Shown piece by piece: positions 46,684 through 56,848 of a stretch of DNA of 64,000 nucleotides; the stretch's first letter is position 1, and each line of letters begins with the position of its first letter. A model generated the notes under the pieces. It was not told the DNA's origin and ran no database searches. It saw only the letters and a list, made by a program, of their open reading frames with translations. Position numbers and translations under genes: made by a program. This DNA is from an uncultured Chthonomonas sp. (GTDB lineage Bacteria > Armatimonadota > Chthonomonadetes > Chthonomonadales > Chthonomonadaceae), in contig CAIONQ010000032.1 in NCBI GenBank assembly GCA_903859705.1, positions 1 to 64,000 of the forward strand, in the 5' to 3' direction.

Positions 46684-48546
46684 ATGATGCTCATACCATT
46701 TGCAAATACCGCGCACCAATTGTGCAGCCGTAAGGGCCGCAACGTTCGAACAGCGCTGTTAAAATTGTGTGCTACTGGTATGATGCTGCCAGCCCTGCTT
46801 GGTACCATGCGCGCATGCGCGGATGAGATTACGCCTACCACGGCCGCACCGTCTTATGCACCCTTTGTTCTGGATGATGAAACAGTATATCCGCTCAATG
46901 CAGATGTTACACCCAATCAAGTACGTGGCCGCAAAGCGGGCGCATCGAAGAAGAAACCACCTACCAATCAAGACACCGTTGAGATGCAGGAGAACTATCG
47001 TGTATCAACGCAGTTCACCGGAGTAAGCACAGGGTCTATTGGGGGATTGAGTTCCGGGCACATAGAGCGCAATGTGGTAGTTACGTTTACGGGAGTAACC
47101 TCCGGCCGAGTTGTTAAGATATATGCCAATGTGCTGGATTACGACGGCAAATCTGGTTACCTCAGCGCATCCGGGTTGCCGGGCGCCCCGGTTCGTATGA
47201 TTACCCAGGGTGGTGTATTCACAGGCTCCAGCCTGTACTACAGCGTTTCTTTACGGAGTGGCTCCATTAGCGATGCCGCCCTGGATACGGATGCCTTTCA
47301 TCTGCGTGGCGACATAATTGAAATGCGTACGGACGGTTCCTATAACGCGCACAACGCCATGTTTACGGGCTGCAACCATGGAGATATCCGGGCAACAGGG
47401 CACTCCAATGTGCCGGATTACCGAATATCTGCCGGTCAGATGACGGTTATGCCAGACGAGTATGTAACAGCTCGCCGGGTAACCTTGTACCTGGGTGGCA
47501 CAAAAACACTGCCGCTGCCCTCCTTTAAACGCAATCTCAACACCGAAACTCCCATTAGTAACCTGCCGCTGCCCAGCTACAATCGGCGCGATGGATTGAC
47601 TTTACACATGTTGGGCTCACCAGTCTCTGAGCGGCACAAAACGTTCGATTATGATGTGCTCACAGCTATCACGCATCTTCCCACTGGCTATTTCCTGTAT
47701 CAGGATGACCTCTCCCGCACCACGCCACGTGCCCTGCCACCCAGAGGAATTCTGCCAAGTCTGGGCGATCCGCTAAACAGTATTCTGGAACAGTTTACAC
47801 CTCCTAGCTATAAGGCTTACTCCGAAGGCCACGCCTATGAAGAGTATCCGGATCGCGTAAGTTGGTATGCTGTGCTTGGCAACCAGCAGTACATCTTTAA
47901 CCGAACCAATAACAACCTTGCTCTAAGTCGCTTACCAGAAGTTGGTATCCATTTTGCCAACGTTCTTGGGCACCTGCCAACGGATGAGTCGGAAGAACTC
48001 AAGCTGAGGCGTGGGCAGATTCCATATGCCCCGGCTCTGCTAGAGGGCTATCTCTCGTTTGGTGTTCTCCATGAAAGCCCAACTGGCATAACATCGGGCC
48101 GGGCATACTCTCGCATTAACTTTGCCACCCAGCCCTGGGTAATTGGCCGCCGGCTAAGCTGGCGATTTGCCGCAACCAACTGGCTGAACGCCTATACGCG
48201 TGGCACAGTATATGATCTGATTGCCCCGGAGGTCGAGCTGGACTATGTGCCAACACGCTCTTCCCTGTTTAATGTAGGGTACAGATACCTCACAGATGCG
48301 GGGTCTACACCCTTTCTGGCAGATAGGCGAGACATACGGCACGAGCTGCGCATTCAGTATCAGGTTGGTGGCCCGTATGTATTTGGCGTTACCAGCAAAA
48401 TTGATCTCGAAGAGATGCACGCTTACGACCAGGAATTTTCGATAGTACGAAGGCTGGATTGCATACAATACGGTGTTGCCTACCATACGCGCTCTCAAAG
48501 CTTCAACATCATCATAAACCTGTTGCCTGCAAAGGGCAAAGATTAG
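46684..48546 (+). CDS. LptD/OstA-like outer membrane protein
   Basis: 620 residues from the ATG preceded by AAGAGG at six bases; TATAAT at 46642-46647 may be its -10 box. After the signal (TALLKLCATGMMLPALLGTM) the N-terminal beta-jellyroll has OstA-like features: VVKIYANVLDYDGKSGYLSA, YNAHNAMFTGCNHGDIRATG, then YRISAGQMTVMPDEYVTARR. The FTGC segment with the following 'ISA...V.P' line matches the lipopolysaccharide-assembly LptD signature. The C-terminal 300 residues have alternating beta strands typical of an outer-membrane barrel (LSWRFAATNWLNAYTRG, RSSLFNVGYRYLTDAG). LptD inserts LPS into the outer leaflet. LptE or other Lpt genes are not adjacent, and the barrel looks shorter than in E. 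coli LptD. Confidence 0.75.
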   Translation: MMLIPFANTAHQLCSRKGRNVRTALLKLCATGMMLPALLGTMRACADEITPTTAAPSYAPFVLDDETVYPLNADVTPNQVRGRKAGASKKKPPTNQDTVEMQENYRVSTQFTGVSTGSIGGLSSGHIERNVVVTFTGVTSGRVVKIYANVLDYDGKSGYLSASGLPGAPVRMITQGGVFTGSSLYYSVSLRSGSISDAALDTDAFHLRGDIIEMRTDGSYNAHNAMFTGCNHGDIRATGHSNVPDYRISAGQMTVMPDEYVTARRVTLYLGGTKTLPLPSFKRNLNTETPISNLPLPSYNRRDGLTLHMLGSPVSERHKTFDYDVLTAITHLPTGYFLYQDDLSRTTPRALPPRGILPSLGDPLNSILEQFTPPSYKAYSEGHAYEEYPDRVSWYAVLGNQQYIFNRTNNNLALSRLPEVGIHFANVLGHLPTDESEELKLRRGQIPYAPALLEGYLSFGVLHESPTGITSGRAYSRINFATQPWVIGRRLSWRFAATNWLNAYTRGTVYDLIAPEVELDYVPTRSSLFNVGYRYLTDAGSTPFLADRRDIRHELRIQYQVGGPYVFGVTSKIDLEEMHAYDQEFSIVRRLDCIQYGVAYHTRSQSFNIIINLLPAKGKD

Positions 48547-48560
48547 TAACTTTGATACCG

Positions 48561-48582
48561 GGCGGCAGCCAGGCTTGCCGCC
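48561..48582 (+). terminator. small GC hairpin after the LptD-like gene
   Basis: A 7-bp perfect stem (GGCGGCA and TGCCGCC) with an 8-base loop lies 15 bases after the stop codon. There is no U-tract, so it may terminate weakly or act as an RNA 3' end stabiliser. Confidence 0.45.
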
Positions 48583-48674
48583 TCACAACGCATATCATAT
48601 CAGTGCAAATGGGCGCATAGCGCTACTACATGCGCAACCAACTGCATCTGTACGAAGGGATACAAGCTTTCACC

Positions 48675-50084
48675 ATGGCCGCGCAAAGTCTCGAACAGAT
48701 TGTTTCGCTGTGTAAACGAAGAGGTTTCATATTTCCGGGAAGCGAGATTTACGGAGGCTTTCAGGGAACCTACGATTATGGGCCTCTTGGCGTGGAGCTG
48801 AAGAACAACCTGCGCCGCCTGTGGTGGAAGCACAATGTTTACGAGCGGGACGATATGGAAGGTGTAGAAACCGCAATCCTTATGAGCCGCTGGGTGTGGA
48901 AGTACTCCGGGCATGAGGCAGAGTTCTCAGACCCGATGGTGGATTGCAAAACCTGCAAAGGCCGCTTCCGAGAAGACAAAATGGCAGATGCCGTTTGCCT
49001 TAAGCACTCCAAGCTGCATCCCGGAGAGTGCGAAGGTGAGTTCACCGAGCCGCGCCCGTTCAACATGATGTTCAAAACTGCCGTCGGCCCTGTTCCGGAC
49101 CCGGAGTCTTTTGCATACCTGCGCCCAGAAACCGCTCAGGGCATGTTTGTGAATTTCAAGAACGTGCTTGATTCCACAAACCGAAAGCTGCCATTCGGTA
49201 TCGCACAGCAGGGCAAAGGATTCCGCAACGAAATTACTCCGCGCAACTTTATCTTCCGTGTTCGCGAACTGGACATGATGGAGATTGAGTACTTTGTTAT
49301 GCCCGGCGAAGATGAAACCGCCCACGACGAGTGGATTACAGATCACCTTAACTGGTGGATTGATGAGGTTGGCCTCAGCCGAGACAGACTTAAACTGTAT
49401 GAGCACCCTAAAGAAAAGCTGAGCCACTACTCCAAGCGAACAGTGGATATTCTTTACGAGTTCCCCACCCTTGGCTTTGACGAGCTGGAAGGCTTTGCAA
49501 ACCGAACAGATTTCGACCTCGGCTCCCATTCCCGCGATCAGGATAAGCTTGGCCTCACCGCCAAAGTGATGAAGAACGACCACTCTACGGAGCGGCTTAC
49601 CTACTTCGATCAGCCGAATAACCGCCACATTGTGCCGTACGTAATTGAACCGGCTGCTGGTGTGGATCGAGGTTGCCTGGCAGCATTGTGCGAAGCGTAC
49701 GATGAAGAGGTGCTGGAGAACGGCGAAACCCGCATTGTGCTGCGCTTTAAACCTGCACTTGCGCCTATAAAGGTGGCTGTGTTGCCGCTGGCGCGTAACA
49801 AGCCAGAGATTGTTGCCGCGGCAAAGGCTATCAAAAACATGCTGCAGGCAAGCGGTGATCTGCGCGCGGTGTATGATGACTCGGCAAGTATCGGTCGCCT
49901 GTACCGCCGCCAGGATGAGGTAGGTACCCCCTTCTGCGTTACCGTAGATTACGATACCCTTGGCCAAAGCCGCGACGGCGGAACAGAGCTGAAAGATACC
50001 GTTACCATTAGAGACCGAGACTCCATGAAGCAGGAGCGCATCCCGATATCTGAGCTGCTAGCCTATGTAAAGGCTCGCATTTAA
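48675..50084 (+). CDS. glyQS: glycyl-tRNA synthetase, alpha2 (class IIa) type
   Basis: 469 residues from the ATG preceding [20 protein letters not shown]; a 15-codon longer start exists. The class II core is clear: [20 protein letters not shown], motif 2 with [32 protein letters not shown], and motif 3 with [20 protein letters not shown] and [16 protein letters not shown]. The anticodon-binding domain ends the protein. It charges tRNA-Gly with glycine using ATP. This is the single-chain homodimeric enzyme shared with Thermus, Gram-positive and eukaryotic lineages, not the alpha2-beta2 form of many Proteobacteria. A long hairpin follows the gene. Confidence 0.95.
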   Translation: MAAQSLEQIVSLCKRRGFIFPGSEIYGGFQGTYDYGPLGVELKNNLRRLWWKHNVYERDDMEGVETAILMSRWVWKYSGHEAEFSDPMVDCKTCKGRFREDKMADAVCLKHSKLHPGECEGEFTEPRPFNMMFKTAVGPVPDPESFAYLRPETAQGMFVNFKNVLDSTNRKLPFGIAQQGKGFRNEITPRNFIFRVRELDMMEIEYFVMPGEDETAHDEWITDHLNWWIDEVGLSRDRLKLYEHPKEKLSHYSKRTVDILYEFPTLGFDELEGFANRTDFDLGSHSRDQDKLGLTAKVMKNDHSTERLTYFDQPNNRHIVPYVIEPAAGVDRGCLAALCEAYDEEVLENGETRIVLRFKPALAPIKVAVLPLARNKPEIVAAAKAIKNMLQASGDLRAVYDDSASIGRLYRRQDEVGTPFCVTVDYDTLGQSRDGGTELKDTVTIRDRDSMKQERIPISELLAYVKARI

Positions 50085-50106
50085 GGTTACCGTGCGCAAA
50101 AAAAAA

Positions 50107-50141
50107 TGGGCGGCCACTTCCAAAACGGAGGCGGCCTCCCA
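50107..50141. terminator. imperfect hairpin between glycyl-tRNA synthetase and PEP carboxylase genes
   Basis: A stem of about 13 paired bases out of 15 (TGGGCGGCC pairing toward GGCGGCCTCCCA) has a 5-base loop and A-rich and TTTT flanks. It sits between convergent genes and may serve both. Confidence 0.65.
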
Positions 50142-50169
50142 ATTCTGTTTTATCTGCTAATCCAGCAGA

Positions 50170-52965
50170 TCAGCCTGTGTTTCTAAGCCCCGCAGAAATA
50201 CCGTTGATCGTAGCGGCAAGTGCGTAGTTTAGCGATTCTGCCTGTTCGTTAGTACTGGCCTCACCGCGGCGCTTGCGCTTCAGTAGATCCAACTGGATCA
50301 GGCTAATGGGATCAACATACGGGTTGCGCAGGCGGATAGACTCTGCCAGAACAGGGTTTGTTTCCAGCAGCTCCTTCTGGCCGGTAATCCTCAGGATCAT
50401 CGCAAGGGTTCGGGAATACTCCTCTGAGATCATCAGGAATACGCGCTCTCGAATCTCCTCATCGGAAACCAGATCGGCATACCTTCTTGCAATGGCCAGA
50501 TCTACCTTTGCCATACCGGTTTCAACATTGCGAATAAGATCTTCAAACAGGGGAAACTGTTTGATCATCGTCTGCAGCGTTTTCTCATTTGCGGCATCTT
50601 CACTCAGATACTTCTCAATTGCATGCCCCACCCCAAACCAGCCGGGTAGCACGTGGCGGCTCTGCATCCATCCAAACACCCATGGGATGGCTCGCAGATC
50701 GTCAAGCGTGCGGCTAGATGTTCTGCGTGCTGGCCGAGAGCCAATGCGCGCATGCGCAAGCTCTTCTACGGGTGTAGCCTGCTCAAAGTACGGCAGAATA
50801 TCGGGATTGCTGTAAACATTCTCTCTATAGTAACCAAAGGCATCTTCAGAGAGCTGCTCCATAGCGGCTTCCCATGTGGCATCGATATGTGCACCCCAAC
50901 CACCAGAACGGGTAAGGGCCTCCAGCGAAGCCGCAGCCATCAGCTCCAGGTTGCGTTCTGCAACGGTGGCATCAGCATACTTCCAGTTGAGTACTTCGCC
51001 CTGTTCGGTAATCTTGATTTCGCCGGTAAACGCACCGGGGGGCTGCGCTGCGATAGCACGGTGCGTTGGCCCGCCGCCACGCCCAACCGTGCCGCCTCTG
51101 CCATGGAACAGGCGAAGCTTAACGCCGCACTCACGGGCAACGGCATGCAGAGCTCGGTGGGCCTTAAATATCTCCCAGGTGCTGGTGAGCATGCCTCCAT
51201 CTTTGTTTGAGTCTGAATACCCGAGCATTACCTCCTGCCAGCCGCCCCAGGAATCCAGAAGCTTGCGATAAGTGGGATTGGTCCAGAGCTCCCGGCAAAT
51301 TTGCGGGCAGTTTCGCAGGTCTTCAATAGATTCAAACAGGGGGGCGGGCATCAGGCCCGGGTCGCTCTCACTTCCGGCAACTTTAATGCCAAATGCCTGC
51401 ATTAACCAGATGAGTGATATTACGTCCTCTGCACAGGTAGTTCCGCTTATTACGTAAGTACGGATGGACTCTGGCGGGAAGTCTGCCTTCAACGCGGCAA
51501 TTTCACGCAGCGTACCGGTTAGGGTAAGAGTTTCGGGAGAAACTTCATCGGGCATAGATGCATCGGCACCACGCAAAACGGCTCCAGCCGCAAGCTCCTG
51601 CACAGCCTTTGCATGAATTCTGGCGTGCTGCCGAATATCCAGCGTACAAAGGTGAAAGCCAAACGTTCGTACCTGCCGTACCAGGGGATCTATAAACTTC
51701 AGCGCTATCCGCTCGCATGCACTCTCATACAGGCTGCGACGCACCAGTGCCAAATCGTCCAAAAACTCCGCAGGAGACTTGTAGGCATGCGGCCCTCTTG
51801 AATTGTCTCGCGATACTTTCAGTCGATAGGCTACATGCGCAAAGAAGTGCCGGTAAATCTCATCCTGAGATCTTGTTCGAATATCCGTATCCAGAAGCCG
51901 GTACTGATCTTTGTACTCCCTCAGCTTCGCCTTAAGCTCATCAGAAGAGGGGCGCTGCCAATCGGAAAGGCTGAGATGCTCAATCATGAGGGTAACTGCG
52001 TTCATGTACGCAGTAAGCGCCTCAGTTCGGGCAATGGTTAGGGCGCTTCGGGTGGCATCCGGCGTAACAAACGGGTTGCCATCGCGGTCTCCCCCAATCC
52101 AAGAATGAAACTGCACAATCTCTGGTACGTCTGCCACAGACAAATCCACGTTGTATACGCGTTCAAAGGCATCGGCCACCTCGCGATAAAGGTGGGGAAT
52201 AGTTGCAATAAGGCTGTTAGGAAAGTAATCCAGCCCCATCCGAATTTCATCCCGAACAGTTGGTGCCCTCCGGCGCACCTCATCGGTTTGCCACAGAGCG
52301 GTAATGGCCGCACCTATTGTCTCCTGGCGCTCCAGCGCTTCGGCATCGGTAAGTGGCAGCCAATCTATCTGCTCAATCTCATGTGCAATAGATCGGCGTT
52401 TGTACAGAACCGTTCGGCGTGCCACCTCGGTTGGATGCGCGGTGAATGTTGGGATAACTTTGATCTCGGCAAGGCGCTGCAATGCTTCCTCTGCCGTAAC
52501 GCCATTGGCCTTCATGCGCTCAAACGTACCGCGCATCGAGCCGGGTTGTGGGCGCGCCGATGCATTTACTCGCCCTGCCCTTAATCTGCGTTTGCGGTGG
52601 TTGGCTTCGGCCAGGTTGGTAAGTTCAAAATAGGTTGCAAAAGCCTTGGTAACCCGGTAGGCCTGCATCGTATCCAGATCCCGCACGGTTTGCTCAAAGG
52701 TGCTGATACCCGGGGCGGCCGCCTCGCCAATGCGAGTGGGTTCCGTATCTGTTTCCCTGTGCTGAATTGCCAGTGTGCGCAACTGCTCCACCAGCTCGTA
52801 CAGTTGCGGCCCTGCCTGCTCCTTCATCACATCACCCAGCAGAATACCAAGCGATCGAACATCCCTGCGTAGGGGGCGTTCTTTGGTTTCATCATCCCCA
52901 GATAGCATTTCAGCCAGGCGCAAGGTCTGGTCATCCGCAGCCCACAACGGTCTCTTACGAGTCAT
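50170..52965 (-). CDS. ppc: phosphoenolpyruvate carboxylase
   Basis: 931 residues from the ATG at 52965 (GGAGAG upstream). The catalytic signatures are intact: FTAHPTEVARRTVLYKRR, WIGGDRDGNPFVT, VMLGYSDSNKDGGML, LRLFHGRGGTVGRGGGPTHR and the C-terminal GISAGLRNTG. The enzyme carboxylates PEP with bicarbonate to oxaloacetate, replenishing the TCA cycle. Length and motif order match bacterial Ppc. It is convergent with glycyl-tRNA synthetase and divergent from the PknG-like operon, with which it shares a 318-base intergenic region. That proximity is notable because PknG-type pathways control TCA-cycle entry through 2-oxoglutarate dehydrogenase; the functional link is inference. Confidence 0.97.
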   Translation of the reverse strand: MTRKRPLWAADDQTLRLAEMLSGDDETKERPLRRDVRSLGILLGDVMKEQAGPQLYELVEQLRTLAIQHRETDTEPTRIGEAAAPGISTFEQTVRDLDTMQAYRVTKAFATYFELTNLAEANHRKRRLRAGRVNASARPQPGSMRGTFERMKANGVTAEEALQRLAEIKVIPTFTAHPTEVARRTVLYKRRSIAHEIEQIDWLPLTDAEALERQETIGAAITALWQTDEVRRRAPTVRDEIRMGLDYFPNSLIATIPHLYREVADAFERVYNVDLSVADVPEIVQFHSWIGGDRDGNPFVTPDATRSALTIARTEALTAYMNAVTLMIEHLSLSDWQRPSSDELKAKLREYKDQYRLLDTDIRTRSQDEIYRHFFAHVAYRLKVSRDNSRGPHAYKSPAEFLDDLALVRRSLYESACERIALKFIDPLVRQVRTFGFHLCTLDIRQHARIHAKAVQELAAGAVLRGADASMPDEVSPETLTLTGTLREIAALKADFPPESIRTYVISGTTCAEDVISLIWLMQAFGIKVAGSESDPGLMPAPLFESIEDLRNCPQICRELWTNPTYRKLLDSWGGWQEVMLGYSDSNKDGGMLTSTWEIFKAHRALHAVARECGVKLRLFHGRGGTVGRGGGPTHRAIAAQPPGAFTGEIKITEQGEVLNWKYADATVAERNLELMAAASLEALTRSGGWGAHIDATWEAAMEQLSEDAFGYYRENVYSNPDILPYFEQATPVEELAHARIGSRPARRTSSRTLDDLRAIPWVFGWMQSRHVLPGWFGVGHAIEKYLSEDAANEKTLQTMIKQFPLFEDLIRNVETGMAKVDLAIARRYADLVSDEEIRERVFLMISEEYSRTLAMILRITGQKELLETNPVLAESIRLRNPYVDPISLIQLDLLKRKRRGEASTNEQAESLNYALAATINGISAGLRNTG

Positions 52966-53283
52966 ACTTGCTCTCTCTCCATAACACAACGTGAGGTAAA
53001 GGATTCGCTGTGAACTAAACAATTACCTACAGAGATTATGAATACAACTGTGCAGCATCCACAAGTACTGATCCGGATTATGTGAGCAAATAACTCAACG
53101 AACACAAAATGCCCTTAGCTATCCAGCAAAATTGGCTTGCTCATTGCATATGTATAGTTTTTTCTATTTCTTAAAGCATAATATTTGCTGTATTAAATGA
53201 CACTGAACACCATACTCGGGCCGTATTGCGTTGTGATGAAACTATTGATCGGGTAGGGCCGGAAAGCCCCTTGGAGCCACGCA
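52966..53283. other. divergent intergenic region between ppc and the kinase operon
   Basis: 318 bases, strongly AT-rich from about 53100 to 53200. Promoters for both ppc and the six-gene kinase operon should be here, but no box pair with good spacing was clear to me. GGAG at 53273-53276 is the ribosome site of the next gene. Confidence 0.5.
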
Positions 53284-54513
53284 TTGTCAGCAATGACTAC
53301 TGAAGAGATTGACGACGCACTGGATGAATGGCGATCCAGGCTCAAAGTGTCTTCTCAAAACCTGATTGCAATTGACGACCTGTTTACATTTCGCAGGCTT
53401 AACGGGGAAGGCGGAGTATCTGCACCGGTGTTAACCGGGGTTACCGCTCTACAAGTCCCTGCTGCGGTTACCGCTATAGGCAAGCTCTGGGAGTACCAGC
53501 AGATGCTCGGTGCCATCGTGGAAGATGCTGAAGACCTGCGCAAATCGCTGCCATCACTGTTCGGTGCAGATAAAATTCGCCAGCAGATTACCAGTATTTT
53601 GCAGGGGGCATCCATCGATTTTCCCGCCATAGAAACCCCGCTGGCAGAGCGCGGGCTGCTAACCCCCACACAGCAGCAATCTTCTGTTACGCCGCATCAG
53701 CTTCTGGAGATTATGTCGCGAACATTTGAGGTTTCCAGGGCCATCATCCTGCAGGTGGATGAAGCCTGGAGCAAGCTCGATCCACAATTGGCCGCATTGA
53801 ACGAAGAGGCCGATCGGCTTCAGGCACTTGCGGTGGCCGCAGGTGAGGCTGCAATTCCTGAACTGGCACAAATTCGCCAGCGGATTGTAGATATTAACCA
53901 GTGCGTTGCCACCGACCCGCTGGGTGCAGGGATAAATGCGGAACAGAGCCTGCTGCCCCTCATGCAGCAGGTTAAGCAGAGGCTGGAATTATCGGCTGCT
54001 GCCAGGCAAAAGGTTGTTACCAACCTTGCAACCTGCGCCGCACTAATGGCAGACCTGGAAAAGTTGCAGATACGAACATGTGCCGCAGCCACGAGTTTGC
54101 AACAGCACGTTACCACAGAATCAGCCCCTCTTAAAATGCTGGACGATACGGTAGTAACAGAACTTAAAGCATGGCTAAACACGCTAACTACGAGCTTTGA
54201 AGCGGGCAACTGGCGGCCCACAGCGGTGGGCCTGGAGCGATGGCAGGCTTCTGCAGGGGCTGCATTAGATTCAGTTCAGGCTGCTCTAACCCGGGCAAAC
54301 TACATGCTGGAAGCCGCTTCCGAGCTTAAAGGGCGATTGCTTGCCCAGAAGGCTCGCGCAGAAGGGGCCGTGCGCCGGGGCACCGTGATACCGGAGGCAC
54401 TGAATGCCCTTGCGGATGAAGCCGAACAGACTTTGAGGTTAAAGCCAGTGCCGCTGGATAGGGTTCAGCACCTGGTAGAGGATTACGAAAAGAAGCTTGG
54501 AGCCCTGCTATAG
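53284..54513 (+). CDS. helical protein of unknown function, first gene of PknG-like operon
   Basis: 409 residues from a TTG with GGAG seven bases upstream (the ATG three codons later is less well placed). The protein is almost wholly alpha-helical, with heptad-like stretches (LAALNEEADRLQALAVAAGE, LELSAAARQKVVTNLATCAA, LKGRLLAQKARAEGAVRRGT) and only one short linker region at about 120-135 (PTQQQSSVTPHQLL). There is no signal peptide or membrane segment, so it is cytoplasmic and could form coiled coils or helical bundles. It precedes the kinase gene by 67 bases in one operon. A scaffold or kinase-regulator role is inference; no family is recognised. Confidence 0.75.
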   Translation: MSAMTTEEIDDALDEWRSRLKVSSQNLIAIDDLFTFRRLNGEGGVSAPVLTGVTALQVPAAVTAIGKLWEYQQMLGAIVEDAEDLRKSLPSLFGADKIRQQITSILQGASIDFPAIETPLAERGLLTPTQQQSSVTPHQLLEIMSRTFEVSRAIILQVDEAWSKLDPQLAALNEEADRLQALAVAAGEAAIPELAQIRQRIVDINQCVATDPLGAGINAEQSLLPLMQQVKQRLELSAAARQKVVTNLATCAALMADLEKLQIRTCAAATSLQQHVTTESAPLKMLDDTVVTELKAWLNTLTTSFEAGNWRPTAVGLERWQASAGAALDSVQAALTRANYMLEAASELKGRLLAQKARAEGAVRRGTVIPEALNALADEAEQTLRLKPVPLDRVQHLVEDYEKKLGALL

Positions 54514-54580
54514 GCCAGCACCAGGGCCAGTGGATTTTTTGAGGTGGAAAGTACGACTGGAAGGATGATTGGATCGTACC

Positions 54581-56797
54581 ATGGCGGAAACCTGTAAACG
54601 GCCAGGATGCTCTGGCAAACTTGTGGATGGAATATGTGAAGACTGCGGCAGGCCACCGGCCGGGCAGTCTTTGCTTGCTAAATCTGGAACAGCAAACTCC
54701 AAACGTGTTGCCGAGGCCGCTGCCGCCGGCACCTCCGGCCGCAGCGCCAGCGCGTCCTCGGCCAGCTACTCGTCTTCATCTTCCAGCTCTTCCGGCCGAA
54801 CCGGTTCTGGCACACGCGGGTCTGGCCGAAGCGGGCGCGTAAGCACAAGGCGCACTCTCGGCGCAGGCATGATTACGCTGCCAGAGCTGCCATCGATGGA
54901 TCCCATGCTTTCAATCATGGCCGATGCATCGGTTCCAGAACGCAAACGTTTCTGCAGTGCGTGCTCGGCTAAGCTCTCGCATGAAAAAGGCTTCTGCCCC
55001 ATGTGTGGGCATGAGTATTCGTTTTTTCCAACCCTCAAGCCCGGCGATGTGGTGCACGGGCAGTATGAAGTTAAGGGGGCAATTGCCTACGGCGGCCTGG
55101 GCTGGATCTACCTTGGCTGGGACAAAACCCTCTCCCGATGGGTGGTACTGAAGGGCCTGCTCAACTCCAAAGACGAAGCAAGTGCCGCCGCCGCCCTCGC
55201 AGAACGCCAGTTCCTTGCCGCAGTTAAACACCCTAAGATTGTGGGAATTTACAACTTTGTTACAGATGGCACCGAAGGGTACATCGTTATGGAGTACGTC
55301 GGCGGCAAAACACTAAAGGCCATTCGGCAGGAGCGTGGTCCATTGCCCCCCGCCGAAGCAATTGCGTATATCCACGCCATCTTACCGGCATTTACCTATC
55401 TCGAACGCCAGGGGTTGGTGTTCTGCGACTTTAAGCCCGATAACGTGATGCTTGAAGGAGATGATGTAAAGCTGATTGATATGGGCGGCGTTCGCCGGGC
55501 AGATGATACCCAGGGTGATATTTATGGCACGAAGGGCTATTCTGCCCCGGAGGCAACGCAGGACCCCTCCTTCACATCGGACCTGTATACGCTTGCTCGT
55601 ACTCTGGCAATCTTGATGATGGATTTCAAATTTCAGGGTGCCTATGAGTTTACGCTGCCCACGCCCGCAGAGCAGCCGCTGTTTGCACAGCACGAATCGC
55701 TGTACAGGTTTCTGTTGAAGGCCACCCATCAAGATCCCGCCATGCGGTTTCAAACCGCTGAGGAAATGGGCGATCAGTTAATTGGTATTCTGCGCGAAAT
55801 TGTTGCAGAAACCGCACCCACACGCTCGCTTGAGAGCACACTTTTTGGTGGAGATGCCCTTACACATCTGGATAATACGGAGGGCAACATCAACGAGATA
55901 GAAGCCTATCTGCAGCTGCCAACTCTAAAGACAGACCCAACAGACCCTGCCGCAAATGTGATATTAGCTGCATCCGGAGCAACGGATGCTGCCAGACGCG
56001 CCACTTACGAGCAGGCAATGAAACAGTATCCGGATTCCTCGGAAGCACCCCTCAGGCTTGCAGATTGCCTCATCGATGCCGGCAACTATCAGGAAGCCGA
56101 TATTGCTCTGGCACACGCACAGGAGCTTGACTCCTACGATTGGCGGATCCTCTGGTATCGGGGCAAGAGCCTGCTAAAACAACATCAGTGGCGAGAAGCA
56201 GGCGCATGCTTTAACCGCTTGCTGGATGAACTTCCTGGCGAGCTTGCCCCCAGGCTCGCGGTTGCCCTTACTGCAGAAAAACTGGAAGATACGGCAAGAG
56301 CTACTGTCCTTTATGATCTGGTTTCGCGCACGGAACCAGGCTTTGTAGCCGCAGCATTCGGGCTGGCAAGGTGCAAACAGCGCACGGAAGATAGAGCCGG
56401 TATTGTGAACGCCTGCGATAGAATTCCCGCTGCCTCAAGCCTCTACACCGCAGCAAGAATGACGCTGGCACGGGCCCTAATGCAGCAATCCCCTACGCCT
56501 CCCGGCGAGCCCGAGCTTAAACGGGCGTCGGAGGTGATAATGGGCCTCACAATTGAAGGCATTACCCTGCACCGCCTGTCTGCAGATCTGTTGTTAACTG
56601 CTATCTCTCAGATATCGGCAAGCACATTAACGGCCAACCCCGGCACAACATTGCTAAACCAGCCGTTGGAGTTGCGGGCGCTGAAGCTTGGTGCCGAACG
56701 AGAGCTGAGAGCCTGCGCACACCACGCAAAATCGATGGAAGAGCGCATAGCTCTCGTAGATCAGGCAAACAGCATTCGCCCCGTAACCATTATCTAA
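54581..56797 (+). CDS. pknG: PknG-like serine/threonine kinase (zinc ribbon, rubredoxin-like, kinase, TPR)
   Basis: 738 residues from ATG 54581. An N-terminal zinc ribbon (CKRPGCSGKLVDGICEDCG) and a Ser/Gly-rich linker precede a rubredoxin-like CxxC pair (FCSACSAKLSHEKGFCPMCG, about 123-141). The kinase domain has the Gly loop AIAYGGLGWIYLGW, catalytic Lys in WVVLKGLL (about 190), non-RD loop VFCDFKPDNVML (Asp about 282) and DMG in place of DFG. Its spellings follow M. tuberculosis PknG closely (GGLGWIYL, IVMEYVGG). A TPR domain fills the C-terminal half (PGELAPRLAVALTAEK) and ends ANSIRPVTII. In Actinobacteria PknG phosphorylates the FHA protein GarA/OdhI; an FHA gene lies downstream here. 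The name is by homology. Confidence 0.93.
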   Translation: MAETCKRPGCSGKLVDGICEDCGRPPAGQSLLAKSGTANSKRVAEAAAAGTSGRSASASSASYSSSSSSSSGRTGSGTRGSGRSGRVSTRRTLGAGMITLPELPSMDPMLSIMADASVPERKRFCSACSAKLSHEKGFCPMCGHEYSFFPTLKPGDVVHGQYEVKGAIAYGGLGWIYLGWDKTLSRWVVLKGLLNSKDEASAAAALAERQFLAAVKHPKIVGIYNFVTDGTEGYIVMEYVGGKTLKAIRQERGPLPPAEAIAYIHAILPAFTYLERQGLVFCDFKPDNVMLEGDDVKLIDMGGVRRADDTQGDIYGTKGYSAPEATQDPSFTSDLYTLARTLAILMMDFKFQGAYEFTLPTPAEQPLFAQHESLYRFLLKATHQDPAMRFQTAEEMGDQLIGILREIVAETAPTRSLESTLFGGDALTHLDNTEGNINEIEAYLQLPTLKTDPTDPAANVILAASGATDAARRATYEQAMKQYPDSSEAPLRLADCLIDAGNYQEADIALAHAQELDSYDWRILWYRGKSLLKQHQWREAGACFNRLLDELPGELAPRLAVALTAEKLEDTARATVLYDLVSRTEPGFVAAAFGLARCKQRTEDRAGIVNACDRIPAASSLYTAARMTLARALMQQSPTPPGEPELKRASEVIMGLTIEGITLHRLSADLLLTAISQISASTLTANPGTTLLNQPLELRALKLGAERELRACAHHAKSMEERIALVDQANSIRPVTII

Positions 56798-56848
56798 CAC
56801 TGAGCGAGATAGCACCGGCCAGGAAGCCAGGCAAAGGTGGATTTAAGC

